Shown one piece after another: positions 16,556-27,201 of a stretch of DNA of 64,000 nt; positions within the stretch are counted from its first letter, which is position 1; every line of letters starts with the position of its first letter. Origin of the DNA: Xylanimicrobium pachnodae JCM 13526 = NBRC 107786 (GTDB lineage Bacteria > Actinomycetota > Actinomycetes > Actinomycetales > Cellulomonadaceae); NCBI GenBank assembly GCA_001592145.1, contig BCWJ01000002.1, positions 124,001 to 188,000 on the forward strand, given 5' to 3'. The notes under the pieces were generated by a model that was not told the origin of the DNA, ran no database searches, and saw only the letters and a program-made list of their open reading frames with translations. A program made the translations under genes and the position numbers.

Positions 16556-16965
16556 CAGCGGCCGCGGCCTCGGTTGGCGAGCTGTGTCGCCGACCAGTCG
16601 TCGGCGACGGCGAAGGTGCTCATGGCGTGGAGGCCGGCGGTGGTCGAGGCCTCCTGGATCACGTCGTGGCCCACGGTGCCGGTACGGCCGGGCTTACGGG
16701 TGAACAACCACACCGCTCCGCCGTCGTCGAGCACGGTGAGCGCGTCGACGAGCATGTCGGTGAGGTCGCCGTCGTCGGCCCGCCACCAGACGATCACGGC
16801 GTCGGCGACGTCGTCGTAGTCCTCGTCGGCGAGCTCGGTGCCGGTGACCGCCTCGATCGCGAGGCGCAGGTCGTCATCGACGTCGTCGTCCCACCCGAAC
16901 TCCTGCACCACTTGGCCGGCGGCGAAGCCGAGTCGGTCGGCCAGGTGATCCGTCTGCTTACCCAC
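16555..16965 (-). CDS. DUF3052 domain protein
   Basis: A 136-residue protein of the actinobacterial DUF3052 family. It opens KQTDHLADRLGFAAGQVVQE and has an acidic middle (ELADEDYDDVADAVIVWWR) and a conserved KPGRTGTVGHDVIQEA stretch. DUF3052 genes commonly sit beside the AhpE-like peroxiredoxin and aceE in actinobacteria, as here, but no biochemical function is known. GTG 16965 is the only upstream start. It is divergent from aceE across a 281-bp region and coupled to the peroxiredoxin, so a link to redox balance around pyruvate oxidation is plausible inference. Confidence 0.85.
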   Translation of the reverse strand: MGKQTDHLADRLGFAAGQVVQEFGWDDDVDDDLRLAIEAVTGTELADEDYDDVADAVIVWWRADDGDLTDMLVDALTVLDDGGAVWLFTRKPGRTGTVGHDVIQEASTTAGLHAMSTFAVADDWSATQLANRGRGR

Positions 16966-17246
16966 GGGGTTGATCCGTTCCTTCCATGGTGGTCTGCCCG
17001 GTGCGGGACCGTCCCGGGATGGTGGTCAAGTTAGTCCACCTGAGCCGTCGATGCCCGCCGTCCGGCACCGATGCGCAGGGTTGCGGGCGGCGTCGGCACC
17101 CCTTCAGCATGACCGACGTCACGCGAACCGCGTGCGGAACGGGTAGGCCCGATCACGCGTTGGGGCCACAATGGTGCTGATCCCCGTACAGGCGTGTCCG
17201 ATCCTGCGCGTTCGAATGGCCGGACACGAACAGAGAGAAGGTGCTG
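16966..17246. promoter_or_regulatory. Divergent promoter region of DUF3052 and aceE
   Basis: This 281-bp gap separates divergent genes and must hold promoters for both. On the aceE side a relatively AT-rich patch lies at about 17158-17185 (CGTTGGGGCCACAATGGTGC), a possible -35/-10 region about 65-90 bp before the start. No clear operator palindrome was seen. Confidence 0.4.
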
Positions 17247-20018
17247 GTGGCTTCGTACGACGAGTCCGGGCCGTTGATCAACGGTCTGCTCAGCTCGGTT
17301 CCCGACATCGACCCCGCGGAGACCGCCGAGTGGGTCGAGTCCTTCGACGGTCTGCTCGACGACAAGGGCGGCCCGCGCGCCCGCTACGTGATGCTCAACC
17401 TGCTGCGGCGGGCACGTGAGCGCAACGTGACCATCCCGGCGTCGTTCGTGACCCCGTACGTGAACACGATCGGCGTGCACGAGGAGCCGTACTTCCCCGG
17501 CGACGAGGTGATCGAGCGCCAGTACCGCGGCTGGATCCGGTGGAACGCCGCGGTCATGGTGACCCGAGCACAGAAGCCGGGGATCGGCGTGGGCGGGCAC
17601 ATCTCCTCGTACGCCTCGACGGCGACCCTCACCGAGGTGGGCCTGAACCACTTCTTCCGTGGCAAGGACCACCCGGGCGGCGGCGACCAGATCTACTTCC
17701 AGGGTCACTCCTCCCCCGGCCAGTACGCGCGCGGTTACCTGGAGGGCCGGCTGGGCGCGGAGGACCTGGACGGGTTCCGCCAGGAGAAGTCGAAGGCCGG
17801 GCACGCTCTGCCGTCGTACCCCCACCCGCGTCTGCTGCCGGAGTTCTGGGAGTTCCCCACGGTGTCGATGGGCCTGGGCCCGTCGTCGGCGATCTACCAG
17901 GCGTGGACGAACAAGTACCTGCACAACCGCGGCGTCAAGGACACCTCGCAGCAGGACGTGTGGGCGTTCCTGGGCGACGGGGAGATGGACGAGCCCGAGT
18001 CGCGCGGCATGCTCCAGCTCGCGGCGCATCAGCAGCTCGACAACCTGACGTTCGTGGTCAACTGCAACCTGCAGCGGCTCGACGGCCCGGTGCGCGGCAA
18101 CGGCAAGATCATCCAGGAGCTGGAGGCCCAGTTCAAGGGTGCCGGCTGGAACGTCATCAAGGTGATCTGGGGCCGCGAGTGGGACGCCCTGCTCAACGCG
18201 GACAAGGACCGCGCGCTGGTCAACCTCATGAACGTCACGCCGGACGGCGACTACCAGACGTACCGTGCGGAGTCGGGCGCGTTCATCCGCGAGCACTTCT
18301 TCGGTCGCGACCCGCGCACCAAGGCTCTCGTCCAGAACATGACGGACGACGACATCTGGGGCATGAAGCGCGGTGGCCACGACTACCGCAAGATCTACGC
18401 GGCGTACGCCGCGGCGCGGGCGCACCAGGGCCAGCCCACGGTGATCCTGGCGCAGACGGTCAAGGGCTACGGCCTGGGCTCCGGGTTCGCGGGGCGCAAC
18501 TCGACGCACCAGATGAAGAAGCTGAAGTCGGACGACCTGAAGGCGCTGCGGGACTCGCTGCGCATCCCGATCCCGGACGAGCAGCTCGAGGACCCGTACA
18601 GCGCCCCGTACTACCACCCGGGTGCCGACGACCCGGCGATCCAGTACATGCTGGAGCGCCGTCGTCAGCTCGGCGGGTTCGTGCCGGAGCGTCGGCACGC
18701 GCCCAAACCGCTCACCTTGCCCGACCCGAAGGTGTACGAGCTGCTGAAGAAGGGCTCGGGACACCAGGAGGTCGCCTCGACGATGGCGTTCGTCCGCCTG
18801 CTCAAGGACCTCATCAAGGACAAGGAGTTCGGCAAGCGCATCGTGCCGATCATCCCGGACGAGGCGCGCACGTTCGGCCTGGACGCCATCTTCCCGTCGG
18901 CGAAGATCTTCAACACGGGTGGCCAGCACTACCTGGCGGTGGACCGCGAGCTGATGCTGTCCTACAAGGAGTCCGAGGCCGGGCAGATCATGCACACCGG
19001 CATCAACGAGGCCGGTTCGGCGTCGGCGTTCCAGGCCGTCGGTACCTCGTACGCGACGCACGGTGAGCACCTCGTCCCGTTCTACATCTTCTACTCGATG
19101 TTCGGGTTCCAGCGCACGGGCGACCAGTTCTGGGCGGCGGGCGACCAGCTCACGCGCGGCTTCATCGTCGGCGCCACCGCGGGCCGCACCACGCTCGCCG
19201 GCGAGGGCCTGCAGCACATGGACGGTCACTCGCCGATCCTCGCGGCGACCAACACCGCGATGGTCATCTACGACCCCGCCTACGGGTACGAGATCCGGCA
19301 CATCGTCCGCGACGGCATCGAGCGCATGTTCGGCGAGTCCGCCGACGGCGTGCACGACGCGCTGGGCCGCGACCAGAACGTCATGTACTACCTCACGGTG
19401 TACAACGAGCCGATGATCCAGCCGGTCGAGCCGGAGGACGTGGACGTCGAGGGCATCAAGCGCGGCATCCACCGCGTCTCCACCTCGGACATCGCCGACG
19501 GCGGGCGCCCCCGCGCTCAGCTCCTCGCGTCCGGTGTGGGCGTGCCGTGGGCACTCGAGGCCCAGCAGCTGCTGCGCGACGACTGGGGTGTCTCGGCCGA
19601 CGTGTGGTCGGTGACGAGCTGGACCGAGCTGCGCCGCGACGCGCTGGCCGCCGAGCGTGACGCGTTCGTCAACCCGGGCGCCGAGGTGCGGGTGCCGTTC
19701 GTGACCCAGAAGCTGCAGGGCACGGGCGGTCCGTTCATCGCGTCGAGCGACTTCGACCACATGGTCCCCGACCAGATCCGCAAGTGGGTCCCGGGCGACT
19801 ACGAGGTGCTGGGTGCCGACGGCTTCGGCTTCTCGGACACCCGTGCCGCCGCCCGGCGGTTCTTCCTGATCGACGGTCCGTCGATGGTGGTCAAGACGCT
19901 CCAGACGCTCGCGCGTCGTGGTGAGATCGACCCCGCCGTCGTCGGCCAGGCCATCGAGAAGTACCAGCTCATGGACGTCAACGCGGGCACCTCGGGCAAC
20001 GCGGGCGGCGACAGCTGA
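17247..20018 (+). CDS. aceE: Pyruvate dehydrogenase E1 component, homodimeric type
   Basis: The 923-residue product is the single-chain E1p typical of actinobacteria and proteobacteria. The thiamine-diphosphate motif starts [10 protein letters not shown] (about 243) and ends NCN about 28 residues later. [12 protein letters not shown] and [17 protein letters not shown] precede it, and the C-terminal half has the transketolase-like [12 protein letters not shown]. It decarboxylates pyruvate and acetylates the lipoyl groups of E2, feeding acetyl-CoA to the TCA cycle and to the fab operon just downstream. GTG 17247 follows AGAGAAGG at a proper distance; GTG 17241 is closer to that site than usual. 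A strong terminator follows. Confidence 0.96.
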   Translation: MASYDESGPLINGLLSSVPDIDPAETAEWVESFDGLLDDKGGPRARYVMLNLLRRARERNVTIPASFVTPYVNTIGVHEEPYFPGDEVIERQYRGWIRWNAAVMVTRAQKPGIGVGGHISSYASTATLTEVGLNHFFRGKDHPGGGDQIYFQGHSSPGQYARGYLEGRLGAEDLDGFRQEKSKAGHALPSYPHPRLLPEFWEFPTVSMGLGPSSAIYQAWTNKYLHNRGVKDTSQQDVWAFLGDGEMDEPESRGMLQLAAHQQLDNLTFVVNCNLQRLDGPVRGNGKIIQELEAQFKGAGWNVIKVIWGREWDALLNADKDRALVNLMNVTPDGDYQTYRAESGAFIREHFFGRDPRTKALVQNMTDDDIWGMKRGGHDYRKIYAAYAAARAHQGQPTVILAQTVKGYGLGSGFAGRNSTHQMKKLKSDDLKALRDSLRIPIPDEQLEDPYSAPYYHPGADDPAIQYMLERRRQLGGFVPERRHAPKPLTLPDPKVYELLKKGSGHQEVASTMAFVRLLKDLIKDKEFGKRIVPIIPDEARTFGLDAIFPSAKIFNTGGQHYLAVDRELMLSYKESEAGQIMHTGINEAGSASAFQAVGTSYATHGEHLVPFYIFYSMFGFQRTGDQFWAAGDQLTRGFIVGATAGRTTLAGEGLQHMDGHSPILAATNTAMVIYDPAYGYEIRHIVRDGIERMFGESADGVHDALGRDQNVMYYLTVYNEPMIQPVEPEDVDVEGIKRGIHRVSTSDIADGGRPRAQLLASGVGVPWALEAQQLLRDDWGVSADVWSVTSWTELRRDALAAERDAFVNPGAEVRVPFVTQKLQGTGGPFIASSDFDHMVPDQIRKWVPGDYEVLGADGFGFSDTRAAARRFFLIDGPSMVVKTLQTLARRGEIDPAVVGQAIEKYQLMDVNAGTSGNAGGDS

Positions 20019-20048
20019 GCCTGCAGCACCGACGGCGCCGGCCGCACT

Positions 20049-20095
20049 GACGTCGCAGGGCCTCCACCCGAACTGGGTGGAGGCCCTGCGACGTC
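20049..20095 (+). terminator. Strong hairpin after aceE
   Basis: A perfect 21-bp stem (20049-20069 with 20075-20095) and 5-nt loop GAACT begin 30 bp after the aceE stop. They lie between aceE and the convergent TPR-like gene, so they may terminate both. Confidence 0.85.
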
Positions 20096-20111
20096 GCCGG
20101 ACAGGTGCCCG

Positions 20112-20816
20112 TCAGTGTGCCGTCTGCTGCGACGCGGTGTACTCGGCGATCGCCTTGTCCAGCGCGGGTCGCAACCGTGCGACCGCAGCCGCATCGGGGT
20201 GGGCCGCGAGGGCCTCCAGGTGCTGCCTGGCCTCGTCCGGCCGGCCGGCCTCCAAGGCGGCAAGCACCATCTGACCGCCCACCGCGCTGTCGTGCTCCCG
20301 GGACCGCCAGTGACCGACGCCGAGGCTCAGCGCCTCCCCCGGCAGCCCGGCGTCCCGCAGGATCTCCAGCCCGGCGGCCAGCGCCTCTCCCGCAGGGTCG
20401 CGGTCGGCGGCCGTCGCAAGGCGTCGCACCGCACCCTCCGGATCCGAAGCCAGCGACAGCCGGCCCAGCTCGATCAGCGGGTACCAGGCCCGCGGATGCC
20501 CCGCGAGCTCGGCCGCGAGCGCCCACACGGCCACCTCTTCGGCGCGCTGGCGCTGTTCGGCGGCCGTCTCGTCGTCCGCCGGAGCGGTCAGCGGGTCCTC
20601 GGGGTTGGCGGACGCGACGGCCCGGCGGCGCACGAGGTCGGCGAGGGCGTCGAACGCCCGCACGTCGTTGGGGTCATCGATCAGCATGGTGCGCAGGGCG
20701 TCCTCCAGGACGGTCTCGCCGCGGCGGTGGTCCGGCGGCTGTGGTCGACGCGCACCTGCTGTGGCGGCCGCGAACGGCCGGCGCAGCAGCGAACGTATCC
20801 GGGGCATCAAAGCCAT
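20112..20816 (-). CDS. TPR-like helical protein
   Basis: The 234-residue product begins MALMPRIRSLLRRPFAAATA, a basic amphipathic start, followed by alanine-rich helical repeats. Examples are EEVAVWALAAELAGHPRAW and DPEGAVRRLATAADRDPAGEA, with a final ALEAGRPDEARQHLEALAAHP. The repeat pattern resembles degenerate tetratricopeptide repeats, usually protein-interaction scaffolds. No specific family is recognised. ATG 20816 is chosen; frames extending further upstream run into the fasR promoter. It is convergent with aceE and divergent from fasR, so it may share the fasR promoter region. Confidence 0.7.
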   Translation of the reverse strand: MALMPRIRSLLRRPFAAATAGARRPQPPDHRRGETVLEDALRTMLIDDPNDVRAFDALADLVRRRAVASANPEDPLTAPADDETAAEQRQRAEEVAVWALAAELAGHPRAWYPLIELGRLSLASDPEGAVRRLATAADRDPAGEALAAGLEILRDAGLPGEALSLGVGHWRSREHDSAVGGQMVLAALEAGRPDEARQHLEALAAHPDAAAVARLRPALDKAIAEYTASQQTAH

Positions 20817-20890
20817 GCCTTGACCATATCCACATCCCACGCCGGTGGGACCTCCCCGCTGGGTCAAACCGAGCGATTCTTCTGGCAGGT

Positions 20891-20907
20891 TTGTCGCTTC
20901 TCCACAA
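20891..20907 (+). promoter_or_regulatory. Degenerate FasR-type site upstream of fasR
   Basis: TTGTCGCTTCTCCACAA matches the perfect palindrome found before fabD (22198-22214) at 11 of 17 positions, with both ends conserved. A GGCAGGTTYGT block accompanies both sites (20884-20894 and 22224-22234). It lies 43 bp before the fasR start. Autoregulation is inference. Confidence 0.4.
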
Positions 20908-20950
20908 GAGCCTCCCGGGTTTCGCGCCCGTCCCCCCGTATCCTCGTGCC

Positions 20951-22195
20951 GTGCCCGCCAACTCTGCCCACACCGTTCCCGACACCGGGCCCGCCGCCGC
21001 CCGCGACGCGGAGCCCGACGCGGGGGCCGATACGCAGCGGCGGGCGGCGACCGTACAGCGGGTCCGCGAGGGGACGGGCGTCCTGACGGCCGCGGCGCTG
21101 CACCGCCTGGACGAGGAGCTGCCCTGGTATCGCGGCCTGCCCGCCGAGGAGCGCTCCTACGTGGGCATGGTCGCGCAGTCCGGCATCACCTCGTTCGTGA
21201 CCTGGTTCGCGGACCCGTCCGGCACGCCCACCGGCGTCGGCGAGATGTTCTCCGCGGCGCCGCGCGAGCTGACGCAGTCGATCTCGCTGCAGCACACGCT
21301 CCAGCTCGTGCGGCTGATGGTCGACGTCGTCGAGACGCACGCCGACCAGATCGCGGCGCCTGGCGCGGAGCGCGAGGTGCGCGAGGCGGTGCTGCGCTAC
21401 TCGCGCGAGGTCGCGTTCTCGGCGGCCGAGGTCTACGCGCGCGCCGCCGAGATGCGCGGTGCCTGGGACGCGCGCCTGGAGGCGCTCGTGGTCGACGCGC
21501 TGGTGCGCGACGATCCCGGCGGCGACGGCCTCGACAGCATCCGCTCGCGCGTGTCCGCGCTCGGTTGGTCGGGCACCGGGCAGACCCTCGTCGTCGTCGG
21601 GACGGCGACGACGGCGCTGGACGAGCTGCGCACGGCGGACCTGCGCCGGGCGGCGCGGCGGGTAGCGGGCGACGCCCTCGTGGGCATCCACGGCGACCGC
21701 ATCATCCTGGTGCTGGGCGGGCAGAGCGACCTCATGGCGGCGGCGTCGGCGCTGCTGCCGAAGTTCGGCCCGGGGCCTGTCGTGGTGGGCGGCCTGGTGC
21801 CGTCCGTCGCGGAGGCGTCCCGGTCGGCCGCGGCGGCGTTGTCGGGGCTGGCCGCGGCTCCGGCGTGGCCGCACGCCCCGCGTCCGGCGCTGGCGGACGA
21901 CCTGCTGCCCGAGCGGGTGCTCATCGGGGACGAGTCGGCGCGCACCCAGCTGGTCGAGCAAGCGTACCGGCCGCTCCTGACGGCGGGCGCCGCCGTGCTG
22001 GAGACCTTGTCGGCCTACCTGGGCAACGGCCGCTCGTTGGAGGCGGCGGCCCGCGAGCTGTACGTGCACCCCAACACGGTGCGCTACCGCCTGCGCAAGG
22101 TCTCCGAGATCACCGGCTGGGACCCGCTGGACGCACGGGAGTCGTTCGTGCTCCAGGTGGCCCTGGCGCTGGGCCGGCTCGCGACGGCGGCATGA
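20951..22195 (+). CDS. fasR: FasR-like PucR-family activator of fatty-acid synthesis
   Basis: A 414-residue regulator whose C-terminus (about 350-414) is a PucR-type HTH: LSAYLGNGRSLEAAARELYV, then HPNTVRYRLRKVSEITGWDP. The upstream domain has a GGDEF-like degenerate PucR sensor fold. In Streptomyces the equivalent gene (fasR, directly upstream of fabDHPF) activates that operon; position and domain match here. GTG 20951 has no ribosome site, but a TATCCT element ends 6 nt before it, suggesting a leaderless transcript. The gene precedes fabD by 86 bp, with a palindrome between them. Confidence 0.88.
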   Translation: MPANSAHTVPDTGPAAARDAEPDAGADTQRRAATVQRVREGTGVLTAAALHRLDEELPWYRGLPAEERSYVGMVAQSGITSFVTWFADPSGTPTGVGEMFSAAPRELTQSISLQHTLQLVRLMVDVVETHADQIAAPGAEREVREAVLRYSREVAFSAAEVYARAAEMRGAWDARLEALVVDALVRDDPGGDGLDSIRSRVSALGWSGTGQTLVVVGTATTALDELRTADLRRAARRVAGDALVGIHGDRIILVLGGQSDLMAAASALLPKFGPGPVVVGGLVPSVAEASRSAAAALSGLAAAPAWPHAPRPALADDLLPERVLIGDESARTQLVEQAYRPLLTAGAAVLETLSAYLGNGRSLEAAARELYVHPNTVRYRLRKVSEITGWDPLDARESFVLQVALALGRLATAA

Positions 22196-22197
22196 CG

Positions 22198-22214
22198 TTG
22201 TGGGAATCCCACAA
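22198..22214 (+). promoter_or_regulatory. Palindrome between fasR and fabD
   Basis: A perfect 17-bp inverted repeat (TTGTGGGA-A-TCCCACAA) starts 3 bp after the fasR stop and 68 bp before fabD. A likely operator for FasR or another lipid-responsive regulator at the fab operon promoter; a related site precedes fasR. Confidence 0.65.
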
Positions 22215-22281
22215 GCCGTCTCCGGCAGGTTCGTGCCCGTCGGTACGGTGCACAGCGCGGCACGTCTGACAACGTTGACCC

Positions 22282-23241
22282 GTGCTTGCCGTCGTCTGCC
22301 CTGGACAGGGCTCCCAGACTCCCGGAATGCTCGCCCCCTGGCTTGAGCTGCCGGGCGTCGCCGAACAGCTCGCCGCGTTGTCGGCTGCCGCCGACAGTGA
22401 CCTGGTCGCCCACGGCACGACGTCCGACGCGGACACCATCCGGGACACCGCCGTGGCCCAGCCGCTCATCGTGGCCTCGTCGCTGCTCGCGCTGCGCGTC
22501 ATCCTCGACGGCCGTGCCGCGTCCGACGTCGTCGACGTCACCGCCGGTCACTCGGTCGGCGAGATCTCCGCGGCCGCCGTCGCGGGCGTGCTCGACGACG
22601 CCGGAGCGGTGGGCCTGGTGGCGCGCCGCGCGCAGGCCATGGCCCGGGCGGCGGCGGCCGCACCCTCGGGGATGAGCGCGGTGGTCGGCGGAGACCCGGC
22701 CGAGGTGCTGGCCGCGATCGAGGCCGCCGGGCTGTGGCCGGCGAACGTCAACGGCGCCGGCCAGACGGTGGCGGGCGGCGCGCTCGATGGTCTCGGACGG
22801 CTCGCGCAGCACCCGCCCACCCGCGCCCGTGTCATCCCGCTCCAGGTGGCCGGTGCGTTCCACACGCCGTTCATGGACGCCGCCCGCGAGGAGTTCGCGC
22901 CCGTCGCCGCCGCGTGGCCCGCGAACGACCCGCAGCTCACGTTCCTCGCCGATGCCGACGGTGCCCCCCACGGGGACGCCGCGACCACCCTCGCGACGAT
23001 CGCCGCGCAGGTCACCGCGCCCGTGCGCTGGGACCTGGTCATGGACGAGCTCGCCGCCCGCGGGGTCACCGCCCTGCTCGAGCTCGCCCCCGGCGGGGTG
23101 CTCACCGGGCTCGCCAAGCGCGCCCTGAAGGGCGTCGAGCTGGTCGCCGTGAAGTCACCCGCCGACGTCGAGGCCGCGCGCGACCTCATCGAGCGTCACT
23201 CCCTGGCCGCCGCCGGGGCAACCGAAGGAGCCGCGCAATGA
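22282..23241 (+). CDS. fabD: Malonyl-CoA:ACP transacylase
   Basis: A 319-residue acyltransferase with GQGSQ at 8-12, nucleophile motif GHSVGE with Ser91, and AFHTPFM (about 193-199) carrying the catalytic His. It loads malonyl groups onto AcpP for chain extension. GTG 22282 gives the conserved MLAVVCPGQG start. The stop overlaps fabH in an ATGA, so the two are coupled. First gene of the FasII operon fabD-fabH-acpP-fabF. Confidence 0.96.
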   Translation: MLAVVCPGQGSQTPGMLAPWLELPGVAEQLAALSAAADSDLVAHGTTSDADTIRDTAVAQPLIVASSLLALRVILDGRAASDVVDVTAGHSVGEISAAAVAGVLDDAGAVGLVARRAQAMARAAAAAPSGMSAVVGGDPAEVLAAIEAAGLWPANVNGAGQTVAGGALDGLGRLAQHPPTRARVIPLQVAGAFHTPFMDAAREEFAPVAAAWPANDPQLTFLADADGAPHGDAATTLATIAAQVTAPVRWDLVMDELAARGVTALLELAPGGVLTGLAKRALKGVELVAVKSPADVEAARDLIERHSLAAAGATEGAAQ

Positions 23242-24239
23242 CCACCCTGACGCAGGCGACACCCGTCGCCCACTCGCGGATCCTCGGCATCGGGGCGGAG
23301 CGCGGCGAGCTCTTCGTCACGAACGACGACATCGCCGGCCCCATCGACTCGTCCGACGAGTGGATCCGCCAGCGCACCGGCATCGTCACGCGCCGCCGCG
23401 CAGGCGCCGACCGGGACGTGCTCGACCTGTCCGAGGCGGCGGCCACCAAGGCCATCGCCGCCTCCGGGGTGGCGCTGGACGAGATCGACGCGATCATCAC
23501 GTCCACCATCACCCACTTCGTGCAGACGCCGTCGGCCGCCGCGATCCTCGCCGACCGGCTGGGCATCACCCCCGCCGCCGCCTTCGACATCTCCGCGGCC
23601 TGCGCCGGGTACTGCTACGCCATCGGGCAGGCGGACGCGCTCGTGCGCTCCGGCGCCGCGCGCAACGTGCTGGTGATCGGGGCCGAGAAGCTGTCCGACA
23701 TCATCGACCCCACCGACCGGTCGATCTCGTTCCTGCTGGGCGACGGTGCGGGCGCCGCCGTCGTCGGCGCCTCCACGTTCCCCGGCATCGGCCCCACCGT
23801 GTGGGGATCGGACGGCTCCAAGGCGGGCACCATCCGCCAGACCCACACCTGGATGGAGCTGCGCGAGGACCCCTCGCTCGGGTGGCCGACGCTGCGCCAG
23901 GACGGCCCCAGCGTGTTCAAGTGGGCCAGCTTCCAGGTGGGCAAGTTCGCCCAGGCCGCCATGGAGGCGGCCGGCGTCGGACCACAGGACATCGACGTGT
24001 TCGTGCCGCACCAGGCCAACCTGCGGATCATCGACCAGATGGTCAAGCAGCTCAGGCTCCCGGAGAACGTCGTCGTCGGCCGCGACATCGTCGAGACCGG
24101 CAACACCTCCGCCGCGTCGATCCCGCTCGCGATCGAACGACTGCTCGCGGAGGGCCAGGCCAAGTCGGGTGACGTGTGCCTGCAGATCGGCTTCGGCGCC
24201 GGGCTGGTCTACGCCGCCCAGGTCGTCGTGCTCCCCTAG
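23238..24239 (+). CDS. fabH: Beta-ketoacyl-ACP synthase III
   Basis: A 333-residue KAS III with nucleophile Cys122 in FDISAACAGYCYAIG, His in FVPHQANLRI and Asn in ETGNTSAAS, the complete Cys-His-Asn triad. It condenses a CoA primer with malonyl-AcpP and starts chains; in actinobacteria it also accepts branched primers. ATG 23238 overlaps fabD's stop and has GAAGGAG upstream. A frame extending into fabD is a shadow. Confidence 0.96.
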   Translation: MTTLTQATPVAHSRILGIGAERGELFVTNDDIAGPIDSSDEWIRQRTGIVTRRRAGADRDVLDLSEAAATKAIAASGVALDEIDAIITSTITHFVQTPSAAAILADRLGITPAAAFDISAACAGYCYAIGQADALVRSGAARNVLVIGAEKLSDIIDPTDRSISFLLGDGAGAAVVGASTFPGIGPTVWGSDGSKAGTIRQTHTWMELREDPSLGWPTLRQDGPSVFKWASFQVGKFAQAAMEAAGVGPQDIDVFVPHQANLRIIDQMVKQLRLPENVVVGRDIVETGNTSAASIPLAIERLLAEGQAKSGDVCLQIGFGAGLVYAAQVVVLP

Positions 24240-24243
24240 TTCC

Positions 24244-24279
24244 CGACCACCCTCGGTGGTCGAGCCTGTCGAGACCACC
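24244..24279. repeat. REP-like hairpin between fabH and acpP
   Basis: CGACCACC-CTC-GGTGGTCG forms an 8-bp stem (24244-24262). It overlaps a second alternative stem, GGTGGTC with GACCACC around GAGCCTGTCGA (24255-24279). The core GGTGGTCGAGCCTGTCGAGA resembles a dispersed intergenic repeat seen in many high-GC actinobacteria. It could tune mRNA stability between fabH and the abundant acpP message. Confidence 0.6.
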
Positions 24280-24308
24280 ACACCTCCCCCACGAAAGAAG
24301 GAACCACC

Positions 24309-24557
24309 ATGGCTTTCAGCAACGAAGAGATCCTCGAGGGCCTCGCCGAGATCGTCGCCGAGGAGACCGGCCTGCCCACCGACGCCGTCCAGCTCGGCAA
24401 GTCCTTCACCGACGACCTCGACATCGACTCGCTGTCGATGATGACGATCGTGACGCACGCCGAGGACAAGTTCTCGGTGCGCATCCCCGACGAGGAGGTC
24501 AAGAACCTCAACACCGTCGGCGACGCCGTCACCTACATCGCGGGCGCCCAGGCCTGA
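24309..24557 (+). CDS. acpP: Acyl carrier protein
   Basis: An 82-residue acidic helical protein. The phosphopantetheine site is Ser41 in DLDIDSLSMM, and the sequence KFSVRIPDEEVKNLNTVGDAV is typical of helix II-III. It carries the growing chain between Fab enzymes. ATG 24309 has AAGAAGGAACC a few bases upstream, a strong ribosome site matching the high level of ACP needed. Confidence 0.97.
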   Translation: MAFSNEEILEGLAEIVAEETGLPTDAVQLGKSFTDDLDIDSLSMMTIVTHAEDKFSVRIPDEEVKNLNTVGDAVTYIAGAQA

Positions 24558-24600
24558 CCTTGCGGCGCGCGCCCCACCTCATCGACCCAGGAGCCACCCC

Positions 24601-25845
<1,245 letters not shown>

Positions 25846-25858
25846 CATCCGAGCACAC

Positions 25859-25894
25859 GACGGCGCCCCACCCGATCTCGGGTGGGGCGCCGTC
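25859..25894 (+). terminator. Terminator of the fab operon
   Basis: A perfect 17-bp inverted repeat (arms 25859-25875 and 25878-25894, core GGCGCCCCACCC) begins 14 bp after the fabF stop. It lies before the convergent DUF3145 gene, so it is likely bidirectional. Confidence 0.85.
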
Positions 25895-25935
25895 CGACGT
25901 TCCCAGGGATGCGGTGCGCTACAGCGCGTCCACGG

Positions 25936-26436
25936 TCAGCCCACGCGGTGGAGCCATCGCACAGGGGCGCCCGCGCCCGCGTACCGGAACGGCTCGAGCT
26001 CCTCGTCCCACGCCGTGCCGAGCGCCAGGTCCAGTGCGTCCTGCATGGCGCGAGGGTCGTGCGCCAGGTCGAGCGCCGCACGCACCCGATCCTCCGGGAT
26101 GACGACGTTGCCGTGCACGTCGGCCATCGCGTAGTAGATGCCCAGGTCAGGCGTGTGCGACCAGCGTGCGCCGTCAGCCCCGTAGCTCGGCTCCTCGGTC
26201 ACCTCATAACGCAGGTGCGCCCAGCCGCGCAGTGCCGAGGCGAGGCGCGCTCCCGTACCCTGGGGCCCCTGCCAGGACAGCTCCGCGCGGTGCAGGCCAC
26301 GCGCTGCGGGCTGCACCGTCCAGTCGAGCGATACGCGCGCACCAAGCACACCCCCTGCCGCCCACTCCACGTGGGGGCACAGGGCGCGCGGGGCCGAATG
26401 CACGAACAACACACCGCGTGTGATGGCGCCGGACAT
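25936..26436 (-). CDS. DUF3145 protein
   Basis: A 166-residue protein that reads SGAITRGVLFVHSAPRALCP at the start and ends with EELEPFRYAGAGAPVRWLHR. DUF3145 is an actinobacterial family of unknown function found next to fabF, as in Streptomyces. ATG 26436 has GGGAGGA 5-8 nt upstream and the conserved sequence starts immediately; an earlier in-frame start is unsupported. Convergent with fabF. Confidence 0.88.
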   Translation of the reverse strand: MSGAITRGVLFVHSAPRALCPHVEWAAGGVLGARVSLDWTVQPAARGLHRAELSWQGPQGTGARLASALRGWAHLRYEVTEEPSYGADGARWSHTPDLGIYYAMADVHGNVVIPEDRVRAALDLAHDPRAMQDALDLALGTAWDEELEPFRYAGAGAPVRWLHRVG

Positions 26437-26654
26437 AAATCCTCCCTGGGTCGAGGTCCGTCTTCCCCTACGTCCTCGATCACGGTGAGTCACTGTCGGC
26501 GTGTCACCAGCGGTGCATGACTGCTCCGCGCCATGATGCACGATTGCGCGCCGATGCGCGAGCGGCAGCGGCGCTCCCACGACGGGTCCGCGGGCGCGGG
26601 CCTCGCAGCATCGCGTCCCTCAGCATCGCGGGTGACTGCGGCCCTGACGACCGA

Positions 26655-27140
26655 TCAGAGCCGGGCGCGGAGCTCACGCATCGCCTTGACCCGTACCCCC
26701 CGCTCCAACCGGTCCAGGTAGAGATGCCCGTCCAGGTGATCGCACTCGTGCTGGAGACACCGGGCCATCAGGCCCGTCCCCTCGACGACCACCGGGTTAC
26801 CGTCCAGGTCGATCCCCTCGACCCGGGCGTAATTGGCGCGCGTCGTCGGGTACCACAGACCCGGCACCGACAGGCACCCCTCATCGCCGTCCTGCACGTC
26901 CTCCCCGAGCGCGACGATCCGGGGGTTCAGCACGTAACCGACCTCGTCGTCGATGTTCCAGGAGAACGCCCGAAGGTTCACCCCGATCTGGTTGGCCGCC
27001 AGGCCCGCACGGCCCTCCATGTCGACCGTCTCCAGCAGATCGGTCACCAGGGACCGGACGCGGTCGTCGATCGTGGTGATCTCGTCACACGGGGTGCGCA
27101 GCACGGGGTCGGGAACCACACGGATCTCTCGGGTCGCCAT
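26655..27140 (-). CDS. def: Peptide deformylase
   Basis: A 161-residue metallo-deformylase with all three motifs: GLAANQIG (46-53), EGCLSVPG (87-94, metal ligand Cys89) and HECDHLDG (131-138, ligands His131 and His135, catalytic Glu132). It removes formyl groups from nascent proteins. ATG 27140 is chosen over an upstream start at 27161 because conserved sequence begins there. A 218-bp gap of no recognisable content separates it from DUF3145. Confidence 0.95.
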   Translation of the reverse strand: MATREIRVVPDPVLRTPCDEITTIDDRVRSLVTDLLETVDMEGRAGLAANQIGVNLRAFSWNIDDEVGYVLNPRIVALGEDVQDGDEGCLSVPGLWYPTTRANYARVEGIDLDGNPVVVEGTGLMARCLQHECDHLDGHLYLDRLERGVRVKAMRELRARL

Positions 27141-27201
27141 GCGTGCATTCTTCCACGCCACCCGCCGCGCAACCCGCCCCCGACGCCCGCCGTGGACCGG
27201 G

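Noticed and set aside
17031-19760. 909-codon minus-strand frame opposite aceE
   Set aside because: AceE on the plus strand is complete with all motifs. The antisense frame is a codon-bias artefact.
26437-26654. Small gene between DUF3145 and def
   Set aside because: Frames are short, lack ribosome sites and show no recognisable protein. The 218 bp appears to be non-coding.
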